A stretch of 64,000 nt of DNA. It comes from an uncultured Clostridia bacterium. Lineage in GTDB: Bacteria; Bacillota; Clostridia; Christensenellales; Borkfalkiaceae. The translations under genes were made by a program, and so were the position numbers. A model generated the notes under the pieces. It was not told where the DNA came from, did not search any database, and was given only the letters and a program-made list of their open reading frames with translations. The stretch is from positions 1-64,000 of the forward strand of contig CALDOZ010000026.1 of NCBI GenBank assembly GCA_937912025.1, read 5' to 3'. Below, piece after piece: positions 35,868 through 44,433 of the stretch. The first letter of the stretch is position 1, and each line of letters opens with the position of its first letter.

Positions 35868-37316
35868 TTAATCTACTGTTTTATCTCCTGAGAAAGCAGT
35901 TGCTTCACTATTATGTTTTGCTTCTAACTCAACATTCATTTGAGCAAGCGTCTTTTTATCAACGTTATAAATAAGCGCTAAACCAACAAATTGTAACACT
36001 GCTGAGAATAAGTATAAGAATGATACTAAATAACGCATGTTAAGAGCAACCTCAAACGCTTGATTACCCTTATCTGCTTCAATATAACCAAGAGCAGCCA
36101 TAATAACAAGTACAAGAGCTGGGCCTACACCTTGAGCGAGTTTTCTAAAGAATGAGTGAAGTGAGTAAACAACACCTTCTTCTCTTGAACCTGTTTTCCA
36201 CTCGTTATAGTCTATAGCGTCACCCATCATAGCCCAAGAAACAGTACTGTATACGCCTATACCTAAACTGTTAACAAGTTGGCAAAGAACATAAACTACA
36301 ATACCCGTTACATCTGGAGTTATAGGAACTATACACATTAAAGCACACGCAACGATACTGCAAAGCGAACCCACAACTGAAAGTTCTTTTTTACCAAATT
36401 TTACTACGAGTTTACGAGCAAATGGAGTAAAGAATATTATTGGAAGCATTGAAAATACTTGTACGATACCTGAAATTTGAACGTTGTTAAAGTAAGATTG
36501 GAATAATACGGTAACCGCCGCCGTACCACCTTGCATACCAATAAACATACCCATAGCGGCAACTGTAGCGCCTACTGCTGGACGGTTTTTAACGAAATTG
36601 CCAAGCGCAACGAAGATGTTGAATTTTGGAGTGTCTTCATTAAGACGAATTTCAGTTTCTTCACGAATAACCGTAGTTTTAATCATAAATTGGAAAGCAA
36701 CAAAACCTAAAATACCCATTATAAGAGCAGCAAGGAATACGTTTTCACCAATTAAGTTGTCGTTAGCGTCATAAATAATGAATGGTAAAATCATAATAGG
36801 AACCATGTTACCAATCATAGAACCGATTGAACGCCACGCAGAAAGCGATGCGCGGTCTGCTGGCTCGCTTGAAATAAGCGATAATAACGAACCGTAAGGA
36901 ACGTTAGCGATTGTATAGAAAGCATCCCAAATAACGTAACCTGCTATAAAGATAATTACTTTTGCAAATTCTGGTGCTGTTGGCCATGGAACAAAACAAA
37001 GCGCGCCTGCCACAATAAGCCCAATTGAGCCAAACCACATGTAAGACAAGAATTTATTTCTCTTATACTTACGCTTGTCCGCATCGATAATAGAACCGAT
37101 AACTGGATCGTTAATTGCGTCCCAAACTTGAACTATAATGAGTAAGAGCGCATAAAGTTCTGACGACATTCCCATGAACTGAGTCCAGAAAATGATTAAG
37201 GTTGACTTAAGCGCGAAACTCATGTTACAGCCAAAGTCGCCTGCTGCGTACGATACGCTATCAAGTATTCCGAACTTACGGAAACCGCGCGCATCAAGTG
37301 CTACTTCTTTTTTCAT
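35868..37316 (-). CDS. Glycoside-pentoside-hexuronide (GPH/MelB-type) cation symporter
   Basis: A 482-residue MFS-fold transporter with about twelve membrane spans. The N-terminal SVSYAAGDFGCNMSF and the NDPVIGSIIDAD loop are typical of the MelB/GPH family, which couples uptake of galactosides, xylosides or glucuronides to Na+ or H+. SAWRSIGSMIGN and ALCFVPWP are also consistent. The C-terminal cytoplasmic tail is about 30 residues. Transcribed from a consensus promoter with a structured leader of about 185 bases. It likely feeds the GH2 enzyme encoded downstream. Confidence 0.88.
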   Translation of the reverse strand: MKKEVALDARGFRKFGILDSVSYAAGDFGCNMSFALKSTLIIFWTQFMGMSSELYALLLIIVQVWDAINDPVIGSIIDADKRKYKRNKFLSYMWFGSIGLIVAGALCFVPWPTAPEFAKVIIFIAGYVIWDAFYTIANVPYGSLLSLISSEPADRASLSAWRSIGSMIGNMVPIMILPFIIYDANDNLIGENVFLAALIMGILGFVAFQFMIKTTVIREETEIRLNEDTPKFNIFVALGNFVKNRPAVGATVAAMGMFIGMQGGTAAVTVLFQSYFNNVQISGIVQVFSMLPIIFFTPFARKLVVKFGKKELSVVGSLCSIVACALMCIVPITPDVTGIVVYVLCQLVNSLGIGVYSTVSWAMMGDAIDYNEWKTGSREEGVVYSLHSFFRKLAQGVGPALVLVIMAALGYIEADKGNQAFEVALNMRYLVSFLYLFSAVLQFVGLALIYNVDKKTLAQMNVELEAKHNSEATAFSGDKTVD

Positions 37317-37429
37317 AAATTTCTCCCTTTATTTTACTGGCTTAAAAGCCTTTTTGACGCAATTAAACATAATAATAGCCCGTATTATATCGTTATAAAA
37401 TTATAGCGGTACAAAGCGAGCAAGATTAA

Positions 37430-37473
37430 GCCACGGCGCAAGACGTGGCGGGAGTTTTGAAAAGAAAAACTCC
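37430..37473 (-). promoter_or_regulatory. Two adjacent hairpins in the symporter leader
   Basis: In the minus-strand leader, GGAGTTTT pairs with AAAACTCC (37451-37473) and directly afterwards GCCACG pairs with CGTGGC (37430-37449). They lie between the predicted transcription start near 37503 and the symporter ATG at 37316. No known riboswitch class was recognised. Apart from this leader and its promoter, the 305-base gap 37317-37621 shows nothing else. Confidence 0.5.
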
Positions 37474-37509
37474 GCAAATTTATTTACAATATTTTGTTAC
37501 ATTATCAAA

Positions 37510-37538
37510 ATTATATACTATATATAGATGTTTGTCAA
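37510..37538 (-). promoter_or_regulatory. Consensus sigma-A promoter for the symporter
   Basis: Minus strand TTGACA (37533-37538), 17-base spacer, TATAAT (37510-37515): a perfect consensus promoter. Confidence 0.85.
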
Positions 37539-37621
37539 TAGCGATTTTTGCAATTTGCGTTGATTAATTTTAAAATTTTTATACATAACGTCAATTTTTT
37601 AAAATAAAACGCTAAAATTTA

Positions 37622-38170
37622 CTACTTTATGCTTTTACCAAGTTCGTACGCTTCAGTAATTTCAATTTTACCTTCGGTATCGCCGGGATGTTCAACAAAC
37701 CCACATAAAATTTTGCCAATATTTTTCCAGCCAACGTTTTTAACCATACCGTCGTACCAATAAACAGACTGCTCGAACCCATCGCCTTCCGCCGCCATAA
37801 TAAGCACCGTTTCTTTAAAAGGATTTTTAAGCCCCGGATAACACTCGGCAACACCAAAAAACCTATCAAATACCGTTTTTAAGTATGAACTAATATTCCA
37901 GTAATATAAAGGCGACGCTAAAACAAGCACGTCGCAATCAACGTACTCGGGATAAATTTTAGACATATCGTCTTTAATTACGCAAGGGTCGTAAGGGTTT
38001 TTAGTGCCTTTATAACAACTTCTACAACCGCTAATATTCATATTTGCAACAAAAAATTCAGTAACGCTATTTCCTGACTCTTCAGCCCCTTTTGTAAACG
38101 CTTTAGTAAGCGACGCCGTATTGCCGTTTTGCCTTGGACTTCCGTTTAAAATAAGTATTTTTTTAGCCAT
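37622..38170 (-). CDS. Flavodoxin-fold NAD(P)H-dependent FMN reductase
   Basis: A 182-residue flavodoxin-like protein. The FMN phosphate loop is LNGSPRQNGNTASLT at residues 7-21, a mid-protein ASPLYYWNISSYLK contacts the isoalloxazine ring, and CRSCYKG near residue 50 is a common cysteine motif in this subgroup. Likely an iron-sulfur-flavoprotein-related or quinone/azo-type reductase; the Fe-S cysteine spacing of true Isf proteins is not complete. Cytoplasmic. It stands alone on the minus strand. Confidence 0.8.
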   Translation of the reverse strand: MAKKILILNGSPRQNGNTASLTKAFTKGAEESGNSVTEFFVANMNISGCRSCYKGTKNPYDPCVIKDDMSKIYPEYVDCDVLVLASPLYYWNISSYLKTVFDRFFGVAECYPGLKNPFKETVLIMAAEGDGFEQSVYWYDGMVKNVGWKNIGKILCGFVEHPGDTEGKIEITEAYELGKSIK

Positions 38171-38253
38171 AATTTCTCCTTTATTAATTTATTTTATCAT
38201 TAAAAGATTAAAAATTCAATACAAAACTAAAATTTTAGTTTAAATTTTAACGC

Positions 38254-38281
38254 AAAAAAACGGCGTTACTTAGCGCCGTTT
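38254..38281 (-). terminator. Intrinsic terminator of the small RNA
   Basis: On the minus strand AAACGGCG pairs with CGCCGTTT around an 8-base loop and is followed by seven T: a strong rho-independent terminator. Confidence 0.88.
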
Positions 38282-38408
38282 ATACAAAAAATAATAATTT
38301 TTAAAAGGAGTGGCGGATTTACGGCATCCGCCCTGCCGTTATGGTTTTCAACTATGGAAAAACACAAAACAAAAAACAAAAAGTAACACAAGCAACCACT
38401 CATGTGTC
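38254..38408 (-). ncRNA. Candidate small RNA, about 155 nt
   Basis: In a 460-base gap between two minus-strand genes, a near-consensus promoter (38415-38443) points to a start near 38408, and a strong intrinsic terminator ends at 38254. Within the transcript GAGTGG near the 5' end can pair with CCACTC about 90 bases later. GGCGGAT pairs with ATCCGCC to form an internal hairpin, and the loop between is T-rich. A 45-codon frame starts at 38403 (MSGCLCYFLFF) and ends at 38266, but its ATG lies only about 5 bases from the predicted start and has no ribosome binding site. I do not recognise an Rfam class; a 6S-like regulator cannot be excluded. Other parts of the gap (38171-38250, 38444-38590) show nothing. 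Confidence 0.55.
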
Positions 38409-38414
38409 GAGATT

Positions 38415-38443
38415 ATTATATCATTATATTGTATTCAAGTCAA
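38415..38443 (-). promoter_or_regulatory. Promoter of the candidate small RNA
   Basis: Minus strand TTGACT (38438-38443), exactly 17 bases, TATAAT (38415-38420). Confidence 0.82.
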
Positions 38444-38591
38444 TGTCGCTTTGGTGAAATAATGTAAAAGTATTGTGAAATATTTTTTGTTGCTTTACGT
38501 CATTTTTTTTGTTTAATTATAACAAAATTCAATTAATAATTAATTTAATTTAAAATTAACCAACTGTAATTTTATCTACGAAAAAAAAACA

Positions 38592-38613
38592 AAACCACCC
38601 TTAAGGGTGGTTT
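38592..38613 (-). terminator. Intrinsic terminator after the lysyl-tRNA synthetase gene
   Basis: AAACCACCCTT and AAGGGTGGTTT form a perfect 22-base palindrome; the minus strand runs on into GTTTTGTTTTTTTTT. Confidence 0.88.
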
Positions 38614-38630
38614 AAAATTTAATTATTTAA

Positions 38631-40199
38631 TTAAAAATTTAATAATTCAAGGTATTGCGCTTTATCAATAGCGGCAAGGAATAAATAAAGACGTGGCCCC
38701 ATATCCGTACCAAATAAAAGATTGTAGAATACTTTGAAAAATCTTTGTTGACGCGCCATATTTTCTTTTTTAGTTAAAGTTTCGTCGTTAATAACAGAGT
38801 AAAGGAATTGTTGAACTTCTTTTTCGTTAATAACTTCGTTAGCGCTAATATAGTCGTAAAGTTTTTTAACAGCGCCCTTTTCTTCGTCTTCAAGTCCGTT
38901 ATAATATTCGCTATTTTTATCAGTTAAAAGTTTATAAAGTTTACTTGGTTGGTGAACGGTAATCCAATCTTTTACGCGTGTTAAACGGCTTTCGTCGTCT
39001 TTAACAAAATCAACGCCTACTTTACTTAAAATATCTTTAACTGCTTTAGGGTTAAAGTCAACGATTGTAGCAACGCTTGCAAGTACGCCAAACGGAACTT
39101 TAGATTTAGTTTCTTTACCGCCAATAAGCGAGAATTCGTACACGCTTTGATTGTATTCGTCAGCCGTGCCGTTTTTGTATGCTTCAAGACCTTTATCAAA
39201 TTCAGAGTAATGACGAATAATAGTATCGTCAAAATTAAACGAGAACGGCGCTTTTGGTTCGTACTTAGCAAAAAGCCATCTAATCATATCAGGCTCGTAA
39301 ACTTTTAAAACTGTTGCTGGCGTAATATTGTTACCCGTTGACGAGTGCATGTCGCCAAGACCTGCGATTGAAAGCCAACCGTAGCCAGTAAACATAGGTG
39401 GTTCAACACCTAAAATTCTACGAGCAACGTCACTTGAAACAACGTAACTACCACTTGCTGCCGCATGGTCGATTCCACCTGGCTCAAAGTCAACGCCTTC
39501 GTATCCCCAACGCATTGGCCAGTCAACTTTCCAAACGAGTTTAATCATATGATATTCGCGAACTTTTACAGTATGTTCGTGACCGCATTTGCACTTATAA
39601 GTAATTTCTTCCCCATCGTCTGACGACCAAATTACTTTAGTAGTATCTTTTTTACAAACGTCACAATAAACGTTTAAAGGATAGTACGTTTCACGCTCGC
39701 CTTCATCACTATCTTGAGTTTTATAATCCATCAACACGTCATAAATTTCTTTACGTTTTTTAATGGCGTTAATAATACCGTCAACGTACATGCCAGACAT
39801 ATAATTTTTTGCTTGATAACGATAATCTGCTGGAATTCCCATTTCTTCAAGAGATTTTTCAAATTCCTTTTCGTTATATTCGGCGTATGAAGAATATTTT
39901 CCATACGGATCTGGAATTAACGCATACGGCATACCGAGATATTTATCAAAATCAGGAGCAATTTTAGCGATATTTGACGGAACTTTTCTTAATCTATCAA
40001 ACTCGTCCCACGAGAAAAGTAGACGCGCTTTTTTACCGCGTTTTTGAAGCGCTTTTACAACGTAAAAACTCGTTGCTACGTCACGGAAATTACCGATATG
40101 AACAGAACCCGACGGACTAATACCCGCCGCGCAAACATATTCTTCTTTATTAGGATTTCTTTCAATTAATTCATCTGCTAATTTTTCAGCCCAATGCAT
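38631..40199 (-). CDS. lysS: Class I lysyl-tRNA synthetase
   Basis: A 522-residue class I (Rossmann-fold) LysRS, the type typical of archaea and found in only some bacteria, not the class II enzyme usual in Firmicutes. ATP-site motif SGSVHIGNF at residues 31-38; KMSKS-equivalent HSSTGNNITP; a zinc-ribbon CDVCKKD...CKCGHEH near 175-205; and SWDEFDRLRKVP for lysine recognition. The helical anticodon-binding half is complete. It is followed by a strong terminator and preceded 34 bases upstream by a nucleotide-kinase-like gene, suggesting a two-gene transcript. Confidence 0.95.
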   Translation of the reverse strand: MHWAEKLADELIERNPNKEEYVCAAGISPSGSVHIGNFRDVATSFYVVKALQKRGKKARLLFSWDEFDRLRKVPSNIAKIAPDFDKYLGMPYALIPDPYGKYSSYAEYNEKEFEKSLEEMGIPADYRYQAKNYMSGMYVDGIINAIKKRKEIYDVLMDYKTQDSDEGERETYYPLNVYCDVCKKDTTKVIWSSDDGEEITYKCKCGHEHTVKVREYHMIKLVWKVDWPMRWGYEGVDFEPGGIDHAAASGSYVVSSDVARRILGVEPPMFTGYGWLSIAGLGDMHSSTGNNITPATVLKVYEPDMIRWLFAKYEPKAPFSFNFDDTIIRHYSEFDKGLEAYKNGTADEYNQSVYEFSLIGGKETKSKVPFGVLASVATIVDFNPKAVKDILSKVGVDFVKDDESRLTRVKDWITVHQPSKLYKLLTDKNSEYYNGLEDEEKGAVKKLYDYISANEVINEKEVQQFLYSVINDETLTKKENMARQQRFFKVFYNLLFGTDMGPRLYLFLAAIDKAQYLELLNF

Positions 40200-40233
40200 A
40201 GTTTACCTCGTATTTATATAATGCTTTTTGTTA

Positions 40234-40785
40234 TTAATTTTTAAGCCAATTTTCAAAGGCGTTAGATATTTCGCTCGCCACTTCATTTGGCGTTTTACCG
40301 TCAGTTACAACAACTAAATCATAATTAGACATATCCGTTATATCAACGTTATACATAGTTTTATAGCGGAGCGTTTCACTACTACGACGCGATAAGATTT
40401 TTTCAACGCCTTCTTCAATAGACGAGTAATGCTCGCCCGCCCTATTAGCGTTCATAATTCTTTCCGCCGCCGTTTTAACGTCAACAACCATGTAAACCTT
40501 AAAAGAACTCGGAACAAAATGCCATGCTAAGCGTGAATCGAAAATATATCTTCCACTTTTAGTTTCGTATTCGCGAAGTTTACCGTCTAAAACGTCGTCA
40601 AACTCAGGATGAGTTTCCATATAACGATTAAATTCAATCGTAGTCATATTCATATCGGACGCCATTTGACGTTGGATTTGACCAATTGACACCTTTTCAA
40701 GCCCGTATTTTTGAGAAAGAATAGCGCCAACAGTACTTTTCCCGCTACCTAAATCGCCCGCTAAAGAAATTTTATAGTCTTTCAT
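40234..40785 (-). CDS. Cytidylate-kinase-like P-loop kinase
   Basis: A 183-residue P-loop kinase. Walker A is AGDLGSGKSTVG at residues 9-20, a KVSIGQIQRQMA segment and a DSRLAWHFVP segment match the CMP-kinase-like subgroup, and an Arg-rich lid (ILSRRSSETLRYK) is present. The phosphoacceptor is unknown: the true CMP kinase (about 220 residues) has more substrate-binding insert. Conserved closeness to the class I LysRS gene, 34 bases away, suggests a link to translation or tRNA, but this is inference. Confidence 0.75.
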   Translation of the reverse strand: MKDYKISLAGDLGSGKSTVGAILSQKYGLEKVSIGQIQRQMASDMNMTTIEFNRYMETHPEFDDVLDGKLREYETKSGRYIFDSRLAWHFVPSSFKVYMVVDVKTAAERIMNANRAGEHYSSIEEGVEKILSRRSSETLRYKTMYNVDITDMSNYDLVVVTDGKTPNEVASEISNAFENWLKN

Positions 40786-40826
40786 ATTTTATCTTAAGTT
40801 TGCCCTAGTAAAAATTATTTATATAT

Positions 40827-40855
40827 ACTTTACATTATTACGATTTTTTTGTCAA
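40827..40855 (-). promoter_or_regulatory. Promoter of the kinase-lysS pair
   Basis: Minus strand TTGACA (40850-40855), 17-base spacer, TAAAGT (40827-40832). Confidence 0.65.
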
Positions 40856-40874
40856 CTTAAAACGCGCCTAAAAA

Positions 40875-40907
40875 AAGCGCTTTGCAAACATTTTTTACAA
40901 AGCGCTT
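40875..40907 (-). terminator. Intrinsic terminator after the Fe-S protein gene
   Basis: AAGCGCTTTG paired with CAAAGCGCTT across a 13-base loop, followed by T-rich sequence on the minus strand. Confidence 0.8.
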
Positions 40908-40912
40908 AAATA

Positions 40913-41602
40913 TCACTTAAGTTTGTTGTAAGGACATACTTTTATACAAATACCACAAACTGCGCCACGGCCGATATCTTTGTAATTTTTCATATTATTA
41001 CTACATTTTTCAGCGCTAAAAAACTCGTCGCGCTTCATTCCTTGAAGGTATGGAATTCCACTTATAGCGCCTGCGGGACAAGCCTTTTCACACAAATTAC
41101 AATCGCCGCAACCGTCCGCAATAGGCGGACAATCGCTATTTAGTGGCATATCCGTTAAAACTGTTGCTAAACGCACTTTTGAGCCGTACTCTTTCGTAAT
41201 GAATAACGCGCTTTTACCTATAAAGCCAAGTCCTGAAAGTCTTGCCGCAGTCTTATGAGAAAATACGCTTTTATAACTACTTTTATCATCCGCCGTTGAT
41301 TGTGATGCAGGAACGGGAAAAGCGTTATACCCATACTTACTTTCAATAAGCCTACAAATCTTAAAAGATATATTGTCTAAATACGCGTTTGCTGTTCTAT
41401 ACGAGTGAAAGTAACTTATAGTAGGTCTATTCTCAATAGTTTTTAAAACGGCATCAGGAAGTTTTACGGCAATAGAGATTGCGTGCCTTAGATTTTGCGG
41501 TGGCATGCCGTCAAACCCAAGACTACAAAACCCAACTAAGTCTGCGCCAAACGATAGTATTTCGTTTTTTAAATTTTCTTGATTTATTTCCATAGATAAC
41601 AT
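40913..41602 (-). CDS. Short QueG-like double-cluster iron-sulfur protein
   Basis: A 229-residue protein sharing the central and C-terminal parts of epoxyqueuosine reductase. It has the 4Fe-4S double-cluster domain CGDCNLCEKACPAG and CGICIKVCPYNKLK, and LGFIGKSALFITKEYGS of the family. It is much shorter than QueG (about 310-380), and the N-terminal cobalamin-binding part is reduced. Authentic queuosine synthesis is therefore uncertain; many Clostridia carry such short relatives of unknown function. A terminator-like hairpin lies immediately before the start (41605-41634), so it may be controlled by read-through from dtd. Confidence 0.78.
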   Translation of the reverse strand: MLSMEINQENLKNEILSFGADLVGFCSLGFDGMPPQNLRHAISIAVKLPDAVLKTIENRPTISYFHSYRTANAYLDNISFKICRLIESKYGYNAFPVPASQSTADDKSSYKSVFSHKTAARLSGLGFIGKSALFITKEYGSKVRLATVLTDMPLNSDCPPIADGCGDCNLCEKACPAGAISGIPYLQGMKRDEFFSAEKCSNNMKNYKDIGRGAVCGICIKVCPYNKLK

Positions 41603-41604
41603 AG

Positions 41605-41634
41605 AAAAATATGCGATACTGTCGCATATTTTAA
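41605..41634 (-). terminator. Terminator or attenuator between dtd and the Fe-S gene
   Basis: AATATGCGA paired with TCGCATATT around a 5-base loop, then TTTTTC, ending about 5 bases before the next start codon. Confidence 0.65.
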
Positions 41635-41640
41635 AGATTT

Positions 41641-42078
41641 TTATATTTCGTATAATATTGTAACTGGCCCGTCGTTTTCTTGAAGTATTTTCATATCCGC
41701 GCCAAACACACCCCTTTTAACCGTTACGCCGTTACAAGATAATTTATCGCAAAAATATTCGTAAACTTTACTTGCTACTTCGGGCTTTTCAGCGTTTGTA
41801 AAACTAGGTCTATTACCGTGACTAACGTCACCACATAAAGTAAATTGCGATACGCTTAATATTTCACCGCCAACGTCTAAAACACTTTTATTCATTTTGC
41901 CGTTTTCATCTTCAAAAATACGAAGTTTAGCAATTTTTGAGGCTAAGTAATCTGCTTTGTCTAACGTATCTAAAACGGCTACTCCAAAAAATACTACAAG
42001 ACCTTTATCTATACTTGAAACGATGTTTCCGTCAACGCTTAAAGTAGCGCTTTTTACCCTTTGAACAACCGCTTTCAT
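41641..42078 (-). CDS. dtd: D-aminoacyl-tRNA deacylase
   Basis: A 145-residue Dtd that hydrolyses D-amino acids (and Gly) from mischarged tRNA. Signatures: MKAVVQRVKSATLSVDG at the start, LSVSQFTLCGDVSHGNRPSF with the catalytic Ser-Gln region, and NDGPVTILYEI at the end with the cross-subunit Gly-Pro motif (here GPV). Length is normal. It overlaps the kinase gene stop by one base. Confidence 0.95.
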   Translation of the reverse strand: MKAVVQRVKSATLSVDGNIVSSIDKGLVVFFGVAVLDTLDKADYLASKIAKLRIFEDENGKMNKSVLDVGGEILSVSQFTLCGDVSHGNRPSFTNAEKPEVASKVYEYFCDKLSCNGVTVKRGVFGADMKILQENDGPVTILYEI

Positions 42079-43031
42079 TATTCTTGAGCAAATAACGACG
42101 CAGCGCCAACAATACCTGCATTATTGCCAAGTTTTGCAGCAAGAATGTCCGCCTTTGGCGCACTTGGATAACCATAACTAAACTTATCGCAATACGCCTT
42201 AACTTTATCAATTAAGTAATCGCCTTCTTTTGAAATACCGCCACCGATAATTACCGCTTCAGGACGGAAAATATTCATAAAGTTCATAAGCCCGTCACCA
42301 ATATAACTAACAAATTCGTCAACAACGTAGTTTGCAACTTTATCGCCCTTTTTAGCGCACGCAAAAGACGTAATACCGTTAACTTTTTCAATATCACCGT
42401 CAACGAAATCCCACATAGCGCTATCGCGATTTTCAAGCATTTTTTCCTTTGTAAGTCTAATTAAAGCAGTAGCGGAAGCGTATTGTTCTAAGCAACCACG
42501 TCTACCACAGCCGCATTTATGACCGCCAAGTTTTAAAGTAACGTGACCAAGTTCCGCAACCATACCGAGATTACCTTGGTATAATTTTTTATCTAAAACT
42601 ATACCACCGCCAACGCCCGTTCCAATAGTAATTAAAACTACGTTAGAGTAATTTTTAGCAACCCCAAAATATACTTCGCCAAGCGTTGCAACGTCAGCAT
42701 CGTTACCAAGTTTAACCGGTAAACCCGTAACGCCTTCAACTATTTTAGCAAGCGGAAGGTCTACCCAAGGTATATTAGGAACGTACGTTGCCAATCCTTC
42801 GCTTGGTTTTACGCCACCCGGAACACCTATGCCTACGCCCTTAATTTCGCTTTTAGAAATATTGCTTTCTTCAATGAGTTTATTAACGTTTTCACCAATT
42901 AAGATAGCGTGAACTTCTTGACTATCGTCTTTACTAGTTGTAAAAGTTAAAGTTTTTACGATATTGCCATCACCGTCAACAATCCCAATTTTTATAGACA
43001 TACCGCCTACGTCAACACCAATATAATACAT
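42078..43031 (-). CDS. ROK-family sugar kinase (probable glucokinase)
   Basis: A 317-residue ROK kinase. The phosphate loop is GVDVGGMSIKIGIVDGDG near residues 4-21, the DAD catalytic region lies in LGNDADVATLGE, IGTGVGGGIV is present, and the zinc motif CGCGRRGCLEQYAS has all three cysteines. This is the glucokinase-type ROK typical of Gram-positives and lacks the DNA-binding domain of ROK repressors. Cytoplasmic. It lies 11 bases after the upstream gene and is coupled to dtd. Confidence 0.9.
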   Translation of the reverse strand: MYYIGVDVGGMSIKIGIVDGDGNIVKTLTFTTSKDDSQEVHAILIGENVNKLIEESNISKSEIKGVGIGVPGGVKPSEGLATYVPNIPWVDLPLAKIVEGVTGLPVKLGNDADVATLGEVYFGVAKNYSNVVLITIGTGVGGGIVLDKKLYQGNLGMVAELGHVTLKLGGHKCGCGRRGCLEQYASATALIRLTKEKMLENRDSAMWDFVDGDIEKVNGITSFACAKKGDKVANYVVDEFVSYIGDGLMNFMNIFRPEAVIIGGGISKEGDYLIDKVKAYCDKFSYGYPSAPKADILAAKLGNNAGIVGAASLFAQE

Positions 43032-43042
43032 AATTCACCTTT

Positions 43043-44026
43043 TTAACCGAGCACGCCCATACTGAGCAATATATCGGTAATACCTTTTAAATTAGTTTTA
43101 ATTTTTTTATAAGGACGGAGCGCGTAATAGTACGCTAAATAAGCAAGGCTAATTTTTTCCTTGTCGCCCTCGTTAAGTTTTTTAGTAAATATTTCAAGAA
43201 CGTAAATTAGTTCTTCTTTATCTTCACGCGAAGTATGACTTTGAGTAATTGCAAGTTTATCAAGTTCTAAAAGCCTATAAATATTGCGTTGGAAGGTAAT
43301 TTTTTGAGTGTTATTAACTGTGTTTGACGTAGTTACAGTTGTTGTAGATTCACCAGTAGTAACGTTTCCGCCACCATTATTAACGTTATTAATAACGTTA
43401 GTTTGATTTACTCCGCTCGTTGTAGACGTTGTTGTTTCTTCCGTCGTTACAGTAGTAGTCGTTGCGGTTGTAGTGTTGGTAGTATCACCGTCAGTAGTTA
43501 CAACGTTAGTATTTATAACGGGATTTACTATGTTAGGTTTTACGTTAGTATCAACGTTAGTTTCATCATCAGTCGTTTCGCCTTCGCCTGGAAATTGAAC
43601 GCTATTAATTAGTTGCATGCCAATTTGATAAGTGTACGACCTAAACGGCAAAAGCACCGCTTTACAAAAGTTTTTGTAGCCCGCTTCGTAATTTTTACCG
43701 GCATTCATATAATCAAGAAGGTCTGAAAGTTGAAATTTATTATAGTTTATTTCCCTCAAAAGCAAGTAAACGAATGCTATAACGTCAGTATTTCTTGCAG
43801 GTAAAACGAACGACTTAACTCCGTCGTTTTCAACTAGACACTTTGTTAAAACGTCGTAAAAATCAAAATCTTCAGTAAAATATTTAAAAAGGTCTGAAAG
43901 CAATTTTGATGAATTTATTACTGTAATTACTTCGTAAATTCCTGTGTTTGCAAATAAGTATTTACTTTCGCTAAGCCCGTCAACCGCGCGACAAAAGGAA
44001 TTTAATGATTCTTCTCTAGTTCTCAT
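43043..44026 (-). CDS. Hypothetical protein with Thr/Asn-rich internal linker
   Basis: No family recognised. A helical N-terminal domain (about 1-150) and a helical C-terminal domain (about 250-327, LLELDKLAITQSHTSREDKEEL) are joined by a low-complexity linker of about 90 residues dominated by Thr, Asn and Val (TTATTTTVTTEETTTSTTSG, NNVNNGGGNVTTGES). The same kind of linker appears in FtsZ and FtsL in this window. There is no signal peptide or membrane span. It is the first gene of a minus-strand run ending in dtd and the Fe-S protein. Confidence 0.6.
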   Translation of the reverse strand: MRTREESLNSFCRAVDGLSESKYLFANTGIYEVITVINSSKLLSDLFKYFTEDFDFYDVLTKCLVENDGVKSFVLPARNTDVIAFVYLLLREINYNKFQLSDLLDYMNAGKNYEAGYKNFCKAVLLPFRSYTYQIGMQLINSVQFPGEGETTDDETNVDTNVKPNIVNPVINTNVVTTDGDTTNTTTATTTTVTTEETTTSTTSGVNQTNVINNVNNGGGNVTTGESTTTVTTSNTVNNTQKITFQRNIYRLLELDKLAITQSHTSREDKEELIYVLEIFTKKLNEGDKEKISLAYLAYYYALRPYKKIKTNLKGITDILLSMGVLG

Positions 44027-44120
44027 ACACCCTCAAACAGCGAAAAAATTCGCTTAATAACTAATATATAGTTATTATATCACACATTAATCAATCAATC
44101 AACATTTTTTTGCAAAAGTA

Positions 44121-44149
44121 TTGATTTTTAACGGGTAATTATGTATAAT
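44121..44149 (+). promoter_or_regulatory. Promoter of the HPr-like/DUF4364/TSCPD operon
   Basis: TTGATT (44121-44126), 17-base spacer, TATAAT (44144-44149); AAGGAGG precedes the first ATG. Confidence 0.85.
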
Positions 44150-44184
44150 AGTAAAGAACATAAAATAAGGAGGTTCAAATTTAT

Positions 44185-44412
44185 ATGAAATCAATGCAAA
44201 TATCACTTCAAATGGCAAGCCAGGTTAAAACTTTCGTATCAATCGTACAAAAATATCCGTATGATATTGAACTTCATAGCGGTAGATACATAGTTGACGC
44301 TAAATCAATACTTGGTATTTTTAGTTTAGACCTTTCAAAAACTTTAACAATCGAAATCCATTCTAACGATTGTGACGATTTACTTAACGAACTTAAACAA
44401 TTTTCTATCTAA
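44185..44412 (+). CDS. HPr-fold protein without the phosphocarrier histidine
   Basis: A 75-residue HPr-like protein. The C-terminal half is clear: SGRYIVDAKSILGIFSLDLSK carries the regulatory serine (S41, equivalent to Ser46). The active-site GIHARPA loop is replaced by LQMASQV, with Met where His15 should be, so it cannot pass phosphate from enzyme I. It may still be an HPr-kinase target, like Crh in Bacillus, acting in catabolite control. It lies 21 bases before the DUF4364 gene. Homology is convincing at the C-terminal half, weaker at the start. Confidence 0.75.
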   Translation: MKSMQISLQMASQVKTFVSIVQKYPYDIELHSGRYIVDAKSILGIFSLDLSKTLTIEIHSNDCDDLLNELKQFSI

Positions 44413-44433
44413 TTTTTAACGGAGGATAAAAGC

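Noticed and set aside
40913..41602. Annotation as genuine epoxyqueuosine reductase QueG
   Set aside because: The protein is about 100 residues too short and lacks much of the cobalamin domain; only a QueG-like label is justified.
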